From: Kribbella steppae
Lineage (GTDB): Bacteria; Actinomycetota; Actinomycetes; Propionibacteriales; Kribbellaceae
Assembly: GCF_004342025.1 (NCBI RefSeq)
Contig: NZ_SLWN01000026.1
Coordinates: forward strand, 1-64,000
Length of the DNA: 64,000 nucleotides
Reading direction: 5' to 3'
In this document: positions 17,128 to 24,796 of the stretch, piece after piece
Position numbering within the stretch: the stretch's first letter is position 1
How the letters are laid out: each line of letters opens with the position of its first letter
Position numbers and translations under genes: made by a program
The notes under the pieces: generated by a model
Seen by the model: the letters and a program-made list of their open reading frames with translations, nothing else
Databases searched by the model: none
Told to the model about the DNA's origin: nothing

Positions 17128-17901
17128 CTAGCGCGCCTGCAGCTCGACGTCTCCGCTGGTCGTGGTGGCATTGATGGTGTGGGTGCCGTTCGGGTCGTCG
17201 CCGAGCCGGTTGTCGACGTCGCCGCTGCGGGTCTCGGTGCTGACGTTCCAGCTGCCGGCCGGCGCCGTCACCTCGATATCGCTGCTGGTGCCTTTGGCCC
17301 GTACGTCGTTCGCCTCGGCCAACTCGAGTTCGAGGTCGCCGGAGGTGGTCTCGACGTTGACCGCTCCGCCCTTCAGCCCGGAGGCCTCGATGTCGCCCGA
17401 GGTCGCCGTCACGTCGAGCTTCCCGGTCAGGTCCTTGACGACCACGTCGCCCGAGGTGAGGTCGACCTTCACGTCGCCGGTGACGTCACTGATCTCGATC
17501 GTTCCGGACCGCGACGACGCGTCGACTCCACTGACCCCGGCGATCGAGATGTCGCCGCTGCCGTTCTCGCCGGTCACCTTGGTTCCGCGCGGAACGGTGA
17601 CCACGAAGTCGGCACTGCACTGCCAGCCGCAGTCGCCGTCGAGCTTCAGCACACCGTCGTCGACCGAGTAGGCGTCGCCCTTCTTCCACAGCCAGAACGT
17701 GCGCTTCTCCTGGACCGTGGTCTTGTCGTCGCCGGAGACCTGGATGGTGACGTCGGCACTCTTGGCGGCCAGCTGGACCGTGGTGATCTTCTCGGTGATC
17801 TCGTGGTCGTCGGTGGCGTCGCGGTCCCCGAACTGCCAGAACGCCAGCCCCGCCCCCACCACCAGAAGAATTGCCCCGAGCTGCTTGCTCTCCGCCATCA
17901 T
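17128..17901 (-). CDS. DUF4097-type beta-helix protein with an N-terminal membrane anchor
   Basis: 257 residues from the ATG at 17901 (the ATG three bases on is equally possible; AAGGGG lies upstream). An uncleaved signal or anchor (LGAILLVVGAGLAFWQFG) is followed by a ladder of Thr-Ser-Gly-Asp turns (DLTSGDVVV, DVTATSGDIEA, VETTSGDLEL, TTTSGDVEL) spaced about every 20 residues. DUF4097 proteins form right-handed beta-helices and often occur with envelope-stress or anti-sigma genes; their ligands are unknown. The gene stands alone here. A second, unanchored DUF4097 gene lies at 40722-41552. Confidence 0.8.
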   Translation of the reverse strand: MMAESKQLGAILLVVGAGLAFWQFGDRDATDDHEITEKITTVQLAAKSADVTIQVSGDDKTTVQEKRTFWLWKKGDAYSVDDGVLKLDGDCGWQCSADFVVTVPRGTKVTGENGSGDISIAGVSGVDASSRSGTIEISDVTGDVKVDLTSGDVVVKDLTGKLDVTATSGDIEASGLKGGAVNVETTSGDLELELAEANDVRAKGTSSDIEVTAPAGSWNVSTETRSGDVDNRLGDDPNGTHTINATTTSGDVELQAR

Positions 17902-18011
17902 CCGCCCCTTCTCGGCCCACCTTGTCGCTCGACAGTAGGCCGGGCAGCGGTAGCGCAGGATCCGGCAGAACCCCCGAGGCGCCCCTGAACCCCACCCCAG
18001 AGACGCCTGAG

Positions 18012-19256
18012 TCAGGACCGGTGGTCGCCCCGGGACACCGCGGCGGCGAGATCGTCGTCGAGGGTGCCGAAGAAGGTCCGGGCCCAGAGATCGTCGCCGT
18101 GCCAGTAGGGGCCGTCGTCGCCCGGCAGCGACGCCGGCGCCTTGCCGCGCTTGAGCGCCTGCCGGCACTCGGCACACAACGGCAGCGTCACCGTCGCCCC
18201 GTCGGCCTTCACCTGCGTCGGTCGCCCGGAAGACCTTCCGTGCAAGGGATTGAAGGCACACAACCTCGGTACGACGGGCAGCTTGCGATCAGCCGCCACC
18301 GCGACGGCAGCGTCGTACTCGCGCCGCGCCTTGTCCAGCAGCACCATCGCGCCGACCACGTCGACCAGGTCCTCCGACGCGTCGAGCACCTTGCCGGCGG
18401 CGTGATGTGCGTCGAGTGCGGCCTGTTGATGTCTCAGGGCCTCACCCTTGGCATCAGGCAACGCGGCCAACTCCGAGCCGAGCGTGGTCAGCTCCGCACT
18501 CGTCTCATGGGTCAGGCGACGGCGTCGCTCGGCCGCAACGCTCGCGGCCACATGTGGCGGGATGCTGAACGGCTTCTCCCGCCGCGGCCGGTCCTGGTGT
18601 CGCGAGCCAGGCCGACGCAGACCGATCACCAACCCGAGCCCCACCAGCGCGGCGATCCCCAGCCCGATCATCAGCGCGATCGTTCCTGCCGAGGACTCGT
18701 CCTCTTCTGATTCATCGGAGGAGGAAGACCTGGCCGGCCGGGACGTGGTGGGTCTGGTCGCGGGCAGCCCAGGCGCCGCCAGCAGTTCGTACATCCGGGC
18801 CAGCACCTCGGTCGGCCCGGCGTCGTACCCGGTGTCGTCGAGCGCCCGCGCCCGGACCGCGCGCAGTTTGTCCTCGGCCAGTTGCGGTAGGCCGTGTGCC
18901 TCGTACCAGGGGAACTGCCCGCCGCCGTCGACCACGACGTACAGGCCGGGCTTGCCGAGGGCATCGATGACCAGGGTGAGCACGTTCCGCTCCTTGCCCT
19001 GGAACGCGTCGCTCGGCGCCAGCGGCAGCACGATCGAGTAGACCGGGTACCCGAGTGCCGTCGCCTTGGCCCGGACATCGGCCCGCAGGTTCTCCGGCAA
19101 GGCCGACTTGTACGACGGATCGACGTACAACGGATCCTTGGCCAGCGCTGTCGCGATCTCCCGGGCGCGCTCGGCCGGAGTCTGCGCCTGAGCGGGTACG
19201 GCGGTCAGCGACACCAGCAGCGTCAACAGGGCCGTCAGGGCGAACCGGGCTTTCAC
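18012..19256 (-). CDS. Third paralogue of a membrane-protein operon, with a C-terminal zinc-ribbon-like domain
   Basis: 414 residues from the GTG at 19256, preceded by GGAGG and overlapping the previous stop (GTGA). The signal peptide MKARFALTALLTLLVSLTAV ends AQA. The extracytoplasmic domain has DPLYVDPSYKS and, near residue 100, GKPGLYVVVDGGG. Then come a Ser/Pro/Asp linker, a membrane helix (TIALMIGLGIAALVGLGLVI, about 205-224) and a helical cytoplasmic part. The C-terminus CAFNPLHGR...LCAECRQAL holds three cysteines and a histidine, possibly a metal site. The first and third genes of the operon share this plan. The function is unknown; the N-terminal domain resembles TPM-type phosphatase/chaperone domains only loosely. 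Confidence 0.78.
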   Translation of the reverse strand: MKARFALTALLTLLVSLTAVPAQAQTPAERAREIATALAKDPLYVDPSYKSALPENLRADVRAKATALGYPVYSIVLPLAPSDAFQGKERNVLTLVIDALGKPGLYVVVDGGGQFPWYEAHGLPQLAEDKLRAVRARALDDTGYDAGPTEVLARMYELLAAPGLPATRPTTSRPARSSSSDESEEDESSAGTIALMIGLGIAALVGLGLVIGLRRPGSRHQDRPRREKPFSIPPHVAASVAAERRRRLTHETSAELTTLGSELAALPDAKGEALRHQQAALDAHHAAGKVLDASEDLVDVVGAMVLLDKARREYDAAVAVAADRKLPVVPRLCAFNPLHGRSSGRPTQVKADGATVTLPLCAECRQALKRGKAPASLPGDDGPYWHGDDLWARTFFGTLDDDLAAAVSRGDHRS

Positions 19257-19906
19257 TGCGTTCCTCCACGTCGTCGTCCGACCGCTCCCGCGACTCCGAG
19301 CACGATTCCGGCGAGCAGGGCGCCGCCGAGCAGTCCGAGGACGCCCCCGCCGACACCGTTGCCGATCGCCTTGCCGACGGTGAACCGCTCGGGTTCGGAC
19401 GGCGATTCCGGATACGGCTGGGTAGGCTCGGTCCGCGCCGGTTTGGGGTCGTACCGATCGTCCACCTTGAGGTCCTCGAGGTAGTCGCTGAGCTGGCCGG
19501 ACATCGACTGCCTCGCCTTCGCATACGAGCTGGACGGCGCCCAGGCTGCGATCTCGTGCTCCACGCCGTACGTCGTGTTGCCGTCCATCACGACGTACAG
19601 GCCGGGCGTTTCGTGGGCCGCAGCGAGCCAGCCGGCCAGCAGCGCCGTGTCGCCCTCCTCCTGGAACCACTCCCCGGCCGGTACGACGGCGACGAACACC
19701 GGGACCGGCGCGGCCTCGATCTCGCGCAACAGCTCGGCGGACTGGGTCGCGTCGACCAGCGACGTGTAGTCCGGGTCGACGTACAACGGCTGCGTCGCCC
19801 AGGCCGCGGTCGCGGCGGTCACCCGTGGATCCGACGGAACCGCGGCCAACGCCGTCCCAGGCACGAAGCAGATGGTTGCTAGGAGCAACAGCAGGACCCG
19901 CCTCAT
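19253..19906 (-). CDS. Second paralogue of the membrane-protein operon, short form
   Basis: 217 residues. The signal peptide is MRRVLLLLLATICFVPGTALA. The single extracytoplasmic domain carries QPLYVDPDYTS and ETPGLYVVMDGNT, matching the motifs of both neighbours. A Pro/Glu linker and a Gly-rich membrane segment (GVLGLLGGALLAGIVLGVAG) end in a short basic tail. It lacks the cytoplasmic helical and cysteine domain of the other two. It overlaps both neighbours by 4 bp (ATGA upstream, GTGA downstream), so the three proteins are probably made in fixed ratio and may form a complex. Confidence 0.75.
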   Translation of the reverse strand: MRRVLLLLLATICFVPGTALAAVPSDPRVTAATAAWATQPLYVDPDYTSLVDATQSAELLREIEAAPVPVFVAVVPAGEWFQEEGDTALLAGWLAAAHETPGLYVVMDGNTTYGVEHEIAAWAPSSSYAKARQSMSGQLSDYLEDLKVDDRYDPKPARTEPTQPYPESPSEPERFTVGKAIGNGVGGGVLGLLGGALLAGIVLGVAGAVGRRRGGTQ

Positions 19907-21123
19907 CGGACACCGTCCTGGAGTCGCGCCACCCGGTCAGGCAGGTCGTCGGAGAGCGCGCCGAATCCGGTCTCCACCATCACGCTGTCCTCGGGATCGA
20001 GGGTCCAGTAGGCGACATGCTCGCGACCGATCAGGCCGGACCGCTTCCACACCTGCAGCCCGTACGGCGTCGTGCCCTTGCCGAGGGTCCGCGCACACTG
20101 CCGGCAGGCGGGCACCTGGATGTCGTCCGCCCAGGTCACCGGCGTCGTCCCGGACCGGTGGGTCGGGTCGAAGAAGCACGGTCGCAGAACCTCTGCCCGA
20201 CTCGCGCCACCCTCGGCCTGACGGGCAAGGACGAAGGCGCCCGTCAATGCCAGCAGGTCGTCCGGCTGGCCGTCCCGAAGCTTGCGGGCCGCGTCCAGCC
20301 GGCGGTTGGCGTCGTCCCGCCGATCGAGGAGCTCCACCGACTTCCCACGCCGCTTTTCCAAGCGGTCCAAAGCCGACTGCGCCCGCTCGATCCACTCGTC
20401 CGCGCGACCCCGCATGTCCGACTCCGGGATCGGAAGCTCACCCGCAGGTACTTCCGCCCGCCGGGAACCTCCACTCCGTCGCCGCAGTGAAAGCCAGAGC
20501 GTCAGCGCGAAACCGGCCAACGCGCCGATCGCCATGCCGATGAACACGGACCGGTCTTCCAGATCCGTGACCGACGGACCCCTCGGTTCGTCCTCCGGCT
20601 CCAGATCGGCGGCCGGGATCGCGGGCAGCGGACGACCGTCGTACGCCGTCGCAGCCTGCTGGATCGTTCGCACGATCTGTGGCTCCGGCCGGTCGTCGAC
20701 GATGTCTCTGCGCCGCTCGTCGTCGCTCTGGACGCTGGTGAGATCCCGGCCCTTCAGCCCGCCCGGCCGGTACAGCTCCGCCATCCCGGTCCAGTACTCG
20801 TCGGAGACCACGGCCACCACGTACAGCCCCGGCTGCCCGACCCGAGCCTGCAACAGCGTGATCAGATCGCTCAGCTTCTCCCGCGTGTACGGCGTCCGCG
20901 GCACCAGCGCGACGTACACGGCGAAGTCGACGGTGCCGGCCTCGGTGCGGATCCGATCCAGGTCAGGGATCGGCCGCAGGCGCTCGTCGACGTAGATCTT
21001 GTCGGTCCGCCAGGCAGCAGCGATCCGGTCCGGGAGCTCCGGCGTCGCCGCCCGCGCGGGGAGGACCGGGAGGAGCGCCAGGACGGCAAGCGGAGCGGCG
21101 AGGCGGAGCAGGCGGGCAAACAT
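19903..21123 (-). CDS. First paralogue of the membrane-protein operon, with a C-terminal cysteine domain
   Basis: 406 residues from the ATG at 21123; a TTG 24 bases earlier would add MPSRTLCA. The signal peptide is LAAPLAVLALLPVLPARA. The domain holds DKIYVDERLRP, VDFAVYVALVPRTPY and VGQPGLYVVAVVS. After a linker comes a membrane helix (VFIGMAIGALAGFALTLWL), then a helical region rich in charged residues, and a C-terminal PCFFDPTHRS...VPACRQCARTL module. The Cys/His pattern and the closing LSDDLPDRVARL match the third gene (LDDDLAAAVSRG). Operon leader; it lies 27 bp after a hairpin that ends the acyl-CoA dehydrogenase transcript. Confidence 0.77.
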   Translation of the reverse strand: MFARLLRLAAPLAVLALLPVLPARAATPELPDRIAAAWRTDKIYVDERLRPIPDLDRIRTEAGTVDFAVYVALVPRTPYTREKLSDLITLLQARVGQPGLYVVAVVSDEYWTGMAELYRPGGLKGRDLTSVQSDDERRRDIVDDRPEPQIVRTIQQAATAYDGRPLPAIPAADLEPEDEPRGPSVTDLEDRSVFIGMAIGALAGFALTLWLSLRRRSGGSRRAEVPAGELPIPESDMRGRADEWIERAQSALDRLEKRRGKSVELLDRRDDANRRLDAARKLRDGQPDDLLALTGAFVLARQAEGGASRAEVLRPCFFDPTHRSGTTPVTWADDIQVPACRQCARTLGKGTTPYGLQVWKRSGLIGREHVAYWTLDPEDSVMVETGFGALSDDLPDRVARLQDGVR

Positions 21124-21149
21124 CGCGCACAGCGTACGAGATGGCAAGG

Positions 21150-21181
21150 CCCTGGCTCGGACAGGGGAAGCCGAGCCAGGG
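21150..21181 (-). terminator. Hairpin between the acyl-CoA dehydrogenase gene and the three-gene operon
   Basis: Perfect 11-bp stem (CCCTGGCTCGG with CCGAGCCAGGG) around a 10-nt loop, about 110 bp downstream of the acyl-CoA dehydrogenase stop on the minus strand. It probably stops that transcript before the next operon. A second perfect inverted repeat (GGGGCAGAT-C-ATCTGCCCC, 21246-21264) lies closer to the stop codon and could be an additional hairpin or a protein site. Confidence 0.6.
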
Positions 21182-21292
21182 TCTTGTGGTTGCCACGGGC
21201 AGAAACGTTCCTCCAGGGCGGTGGTTCCTCACCAGGGCAGATCGTGGGGCAGATCATCTGCCCCTCTTATGTCGAGCCGGAGGAGTCGGGAA

Positions 21293-23152
21293 TCAGAACG
21301 CGGACTCCGGCAGGTCCATCACGTCCAGGTCGGTGAGCTCGGCCTTGACCCGCTCGGCCCGGACCGACGGCATCGTGGACCGGACGAACCACTGGGCCGC
21401 GGCGACCTTGCCGGTGTAGAAGTCCTGCTCGGCCGGGGACAGCTCGCCGCCGAGCTTGTTGAGCGCGACCTCGGCCTGCCGCAGCATCAGCCAGGAGCAG
21501 ACCACGTCACCCAGCACGAACAGCAGCCGAGAGGTGTTCAGGCCGACCTTGTAGATGTTGCGCGGGTCGCCGTTCTCCGCCTGCGGGTTGCTCGCCATCA
21601 GCGCCTGGCCCATGACCGCCAGGATCTTCTGGGTGTCCTCGAGGCCCTTCGCCAGCAGCCCCCGCTCCTCCTTCAGCCGGCCGTTGCCCGCCTCGGAGGC
21701 GACGAAGCCCTGGATCTGCTCGGCCAGATGGCCCAGCGCCTTGCCCTGGTCCTTGATGATCTTGCGGAAGAACAGGTCCTGGCCCTGGATCGCGGTGGTG
21801 CCCTCGTACAGGGTGTCGATCTTGGCGTCCCGGACGTACTGCTCGATCGGGTAGTCCTGCAGGAAGCCGGAGCCGCCGAAGGTCTGCAGCGACTCGGTGC
21901 CGAGCAGCGTCCACGACTTCTCCGAGCCGTAGCCCTTGACCAGCGGGAGCAGCAGGTCGTTCACACCCTCGGCCAGTACGTCGTGCTCACCGGCGTACCG
22001 CGCCTGCTCGGCCCGGTCCTGGTACGTCGCGGTGAACAGGACCAGCGCCCGCAGCGCCTCGGCGTACGCCTTCTGAGTCAGCAGCGACCGGCGGACGTCG
22101 GGGTGGTGGGTGATCGTGACGCGCGGCGCGTCCTTGGCCGGCTGGGTCAGGTCTGCACCCTGGACCCGCTCCTTGGCGTACTCGAGCGCGTTCAGGTAGC
22201 CGGTGGACAGGGTCGCGATCGCCTTCGTCCCGACCATCATCCGCGCGTACTCGATCACCTGGAACATCTGCGCGATCCCGTCGTGCACCTCGCCGAGCAG
22301 CCAGCCCTTGGCCGGCGTCCCGTCGCCGAAGGTGATCTCGCAGGTGGTGGACACCTTGATGCCCATCTTCTTCTCGACGTTCGTGACGAAGGCGCCGTTG
22401 CGCTCACCGGTCAGCTCGCCGGTCTCCAGATCGAAGTCGTACTTCGGTACGACGAACAGGCTCAGGCCCTTCGTACCGGGACCGCCGACACCCTCGATGC
22501 CCTGCGGCCGGGCCAGCACCAGGTGGACGATGTTCTCGGTCATGTCGTGCTCGCCCGAGGTGATGAACCGCTTGACGCCCTCGATGTGCCAGCTGCCGTC
22601 CTCCTGCAGTGTGGCCTTGGTCCGGCCGGCGCCCACGTCGGAACCGGCGTCCGGCTCGGTCAGCACCATGGTGGCGCCCCAGCCGCGCTCGATGACGTGG
22701 TGCGCGATCTTCTGGTCCCGCTCGGTGCCGTTGCGCCAGAGCACGTGCGCGAAGTTGGGGCCGGCGGCGTACATGTGCACCGGCGGGTTGGCGCCCAGCA
22801 CCAGCTCGGCGGCGGCCCAGCGCAGCGACGGCGGCGTCGGCTGACCGCCGAGCTCGGCCGGCAGCTCGAGCTTGAACCACTCGGCGTCCATGTAGGCGTG
22901 GTAGCTCTTCTTGAACGCCTCCGGCATCCGCACCTCGTGGGCCTCGGCGTCGAAGACCGGCGGGTTGCGGTCGGCCTCGGCGAACGACTCGGCCAGCTCG
23001 TGCTTGGCCAGGCGGTCGATCTCGGCCAGGACCTCACGGGCGGTGTCGACGTCCATGTCGGCGTACGGGCCCTGCCCGAGCACCTCGTCCCGGCCCAGGA
23101 CCTCGAGCAGGTTGAACTCGATGTCCCGCAGATTCGACTTGTAGTGGCTCAC
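21293..23152 (-). CDS. Acyl-CoA dehydrogenase, large FadE type
   Basis: 619 residues, the long actinobacterial form with a C-terminal extension beyond the usual 380. FAD and substrate motifs are present: MVLTEPDAGSDVGAGRTKA, WHIEGVKRFITSGEHD and QTFGGSGFLQDYPIEQYVRD. The catalytic base is expected in the DTLYEGTTAIQGQDLF region. It introduces the double bond in acyl-CoA beta-oxidation and passes electrons to electron-transfer flavoprotein. Two copies of a 14-bp inverted-repeat motif lie in its promoter; a third lies before etfD at 49.6 kb, whose product re-oxidises that flavoprotein. Confidence 0.9.
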   Translation of the reverse strand: MSHYKSNLRDIEFNLLEVLGRDEVLGQGPYADMDVDTAREVLAEIDRLAKHELAESFAEADRNPPVFDAEAHEVRMPEAFKKSYHAYMDAEWFKLELPAELGGQPTPPSLRWAAAELVLGANPPVHMYAAGPNFAHVLWRNGTERDQKIAHHVIERGWGATMVLTEPDAGSDVGAGRTKATLQEDGSWHIEGVKRFITSGEHDMTENIVHLVLARPQGIEGVGGPGTKGLSLFVVPKYDFDLETGELTGERNGAFVTNVEKKMGIKVSTTCEITFGDGTPAKGWLLGEVHDGIAQMFQVIEYARMMVGTKAIATLSTGYLNALEYAKERVQGADLTQPAKDAPRVTITHHPDVRRSLLTQKAYAEALRALVLFTATYQDRAEQARYAGEHDVLAEGVNDLLLPLVKGYGSEKSWTLLGTESLQTFGGSGFLQDYPIEQYVRDAKIDTLYEGTTAIQGQDLFFRKIIKDQGKALGHLAEQIQGFVASEAGNGRLKEERGLLAKGLEDTQKILAVMGQALMASNPQAENGDPRNIYKVGLNTSRLLFVLGDVVCSWLMLRQAEVALNKLGGELSPAEQDFYTGKVAAAQWFVRSTMPSVRAERVKAELTDLDVMDLPESAF

Positions 23153-23180
23153 AGGGTTCCCCTACCTCTTCGCAGCGTCG

Positions 23181-23217
23181 TACTCACGAGTAACTTGAGT
23201 ATATACCCACGGGTAAC
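23181..23217. promoter_or_regulatory. Two TetR-style operators before the acyl-CoA dehydrogenase gene
   Basis: On the minus strand the two sites read GTTACTCGTGAGTA (23181-23194) and GTTACCCGTGGGTA (23204-23217). Each is a near-perfect dyad, TAC-YCGTGR-GTA. Centres are 23 bp apart, and the pair lies 29-65 bp before the acyl-CoA dehydrogenase start, between it and the divergent phosphatase-like gene. A matching site, GTTACCCGTGAGTC, occurs at 49608-49621. Such a motif before fatty-acid genes fits a TetR-family acyl-CoA-sensing repressor, which is not identifiable in this window. Confidence 0.6.
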
Positions 23218-23263
23218 GAAGACAAAGGGAGTTGTCCGTGACGTGATCCAGGAGACTGTCCGG

Positions 23264-23785
23264 GTGACGGTCAAGCTGATCTACGAAACGCACTCGACCA
23301 CGCTCGACAACGAGCAGGGAATCGCGACCGGGTGGCTGCCCGGCGAACTCTCCGAGGCTGGGCGTCGGCAGGCGGCGGAGCTGGGTGCGCGGCGAGGGGA
23401 GGTCGACCTCGTGTTCAGCTCCGACCTGCGTCGAGCGGTGCAGACCGTCGAGGCCGCCGGCCTGACGGTGCCGCACTTCCAGGACTGGCGCCTGCGGGAG
23501 TGCAACTACGGCTCACTGAACGGGGCGCCCCGGGAAGCTCTCGAGCCGCGGCCGCAACGGGTGCACACACCGTTCCCCGGCGGGCAGAGCTACTGGGAGG
23601 TGATGGAACTGACCCGCTCGTTCCTCGAGGACCTCAAGCGCTGGCACAACGGCAAAGTGGTGCTCGTGGTCGCGCACTCCGCGAACCGCTGGTCCCTCGA
23701 CCACCTCCTGGACAGCCGCGCGTCCCTCGAGGACCTGGTCGCCGCCCCGTTCGAGTGGCGACCAGGCTGGGTGTACGAGGTCTAG
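23264..23785 (+). CDS. Histidine-phosphatase-fold protein with an altered RHG motif
   Basis: 173 residues from the GTG at 23264, which has GGAG at good spacing; an in-frame GTG at 23243 is the alternative. The fold is that of phosphoglycerate-mutase-like phosphatases: LSEAGRRQAAELGARRG, DLVFSSDLRRAVQTVEAAG, WRLRECNYGSLNG and a second active-site histidine in VVLVVAHSANRW. The usual N-terminal LxxxRHGxT is replaced by LIYETHSTTLDNE, keeping His10 but losing the phosphate-binding Arg. An actinobacterial subgroup with ETH-type motifs exists as far as I recall. Activity may therefore be altered. Convergent with the endo-H gene (4-bp overlap). Confidence 0.8.
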   Translation: MTVKLIYETHSTTLDNEQGIATGWLPGELSEAGRRQAAELGARRGEVDLVFSSDLRRAVQTVEAAGLTVPHFQDWRLRECNYGSLNGAPREALEPRPQRVHTPFPGGQSYWEVMELTRSFLEDLKRWHNGKVVLVVAHSANRWSLDHLLDSRASLEDLVAAPFEWRPGWVYEV

Positions 23786-24696
23786 GGGGTGTAGACGGCG
23801 ACGCTGCCGTACAGCTTGTTGGTGAAGGCGGAGATGTAGGTGGCCGTGTCCGCCGCGGTCAGGTTGTAGGTGAGGAAGACGCCGTACCCCTCGGTGACCG
23901 TGCGCTGGGCGAGGGTCGCGGCGGTGGACGAACTGGTCGCGGTGTACGACACGGCGGCCGGCGAGAGGCGGGCCTTGTCGCTCGGGCCGCTCGGTACGGC
24001 CCAGGTGCCGTAGTACGGGTTCCAGGCGTAGTCGAAGGTGTTCGCGATGCTCACACCGTTGTAGGTCAGGCGATCCGAGGCCGGGCCGATGTCGTACAGC
24101 GTGATGAGCTTGTTCGGCAGCTTCTCGCGCAGCGCCGAGACGAGGTAGACGAACGAACTGTCGTTCGGCTGGCCGGTGCCGTTGTTGCCGTACTCGGCGT
24201 ACTCGTCGTCGAAGTCGATGCCGTCGAGTCCGTACGTCGTCACTGCGTCGGCCAACTGCTGGGCGAACGCGTCGGCGGCCTGCTGGGACGGGAAGTTCGC
24301 GAAACCGGCGCCCTGGTGGTTGCCGAGGATCGACAGCAGGACCTTGATGCCCTTCTGCTGCAGCGGCCGGACCTCGGTGGCCACGTTGTCGAGCACGTTC
24401 TGGACGTTCTCGTTGAAGTGCAGGTAGGCGTTCGTGCCGTCGTAGTTGATGTTGGCCGCGAAGATGACCGCGATGTCGAACACCTGCGCGCCGCCATTGG
24501 CCAGCGTGTACTTGGCCGCGTTCGTCATGCTCTCGTTGTTGACCTCGACGTAGACCACCGAGATCGGTCCGATCTTCGCGCGCGGGCGGCGTTTCGCGGC
24601 TGCTGTGGCGGGCAGCGCGGCACCGGTGCCGGCCACCACGGTCGTCGCCGTGATGGCCGACAGCAGGGTTCTTCTGCGAATGGGTTCAGGGCTCAT
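23782..24696 (-). CDS. Secreted endo-beta-N-acetylglucosaminidase H-like glycosidase (GH18 type)
   Basis: 304 residues. A Tat-like signal peptide with RRRT and a hydrophobic AITATTVVAGTGAALPATA core is followed by the mature domain. The GH18 catalytic signature is YGLDGIDFDDEYAEYG (LDGIDFDDE at 157-165), with Glu165 as the expected acid. KIGPISVVYVEVNN at the start and the size match endo-H, which cuts between the two GlcNAc residues of N-glycans, releasing glycans from glycoproteins outside the cell. It is monocistronic, with no adjacent transporter. Chitinase activity is an alternative but less likely at this length. Confidence 0.88.
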   Translation of the reverse strand: MSPEPIRRRTLLSAITATTVVAGTGAALPATAAAKRRPRAKIGPISVVYVEVNNESMTNAAKYTLANGGAQVFDIAVIFAANINYDGTNAYLHFNENVQNVLDNVATEVRPLQQKGIKVLLSILGNHQGAGFANFPSQQAADAFAQQLADAVTTYGLDGIDFDDEYAEYGNNGTGQPNDSSFVYLVSALREKLPNKLITLYDIGPASDRLTYNGVSIANTFDYAWNPYYGTWAVPSGPSDKARLSPAAVSYTATSSSTAATLAQRTVTEGYGVFLTYNLTAADTATYISAFTNKLYGSVAVYTP

Positions 24697-24796
24697 CGAT
24701 CAACTCCAGGTCTGCTGGGCGGGGCAAACACACCGGAACTAAACCGGTATAGCAGCCCTGATCTTCGACGGCCTGGGACCCTGTGTCAAGAAGCTG

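Noticed and set aside
20999..23785. A 928-codon open frame on the plus strand across the acyl-CoA dehydrogenase gene
   Set aside because: It is the antisense shadow of 21293-23152. Only its last part, from 23264, is a real gene (the phosphatase-fold protein).
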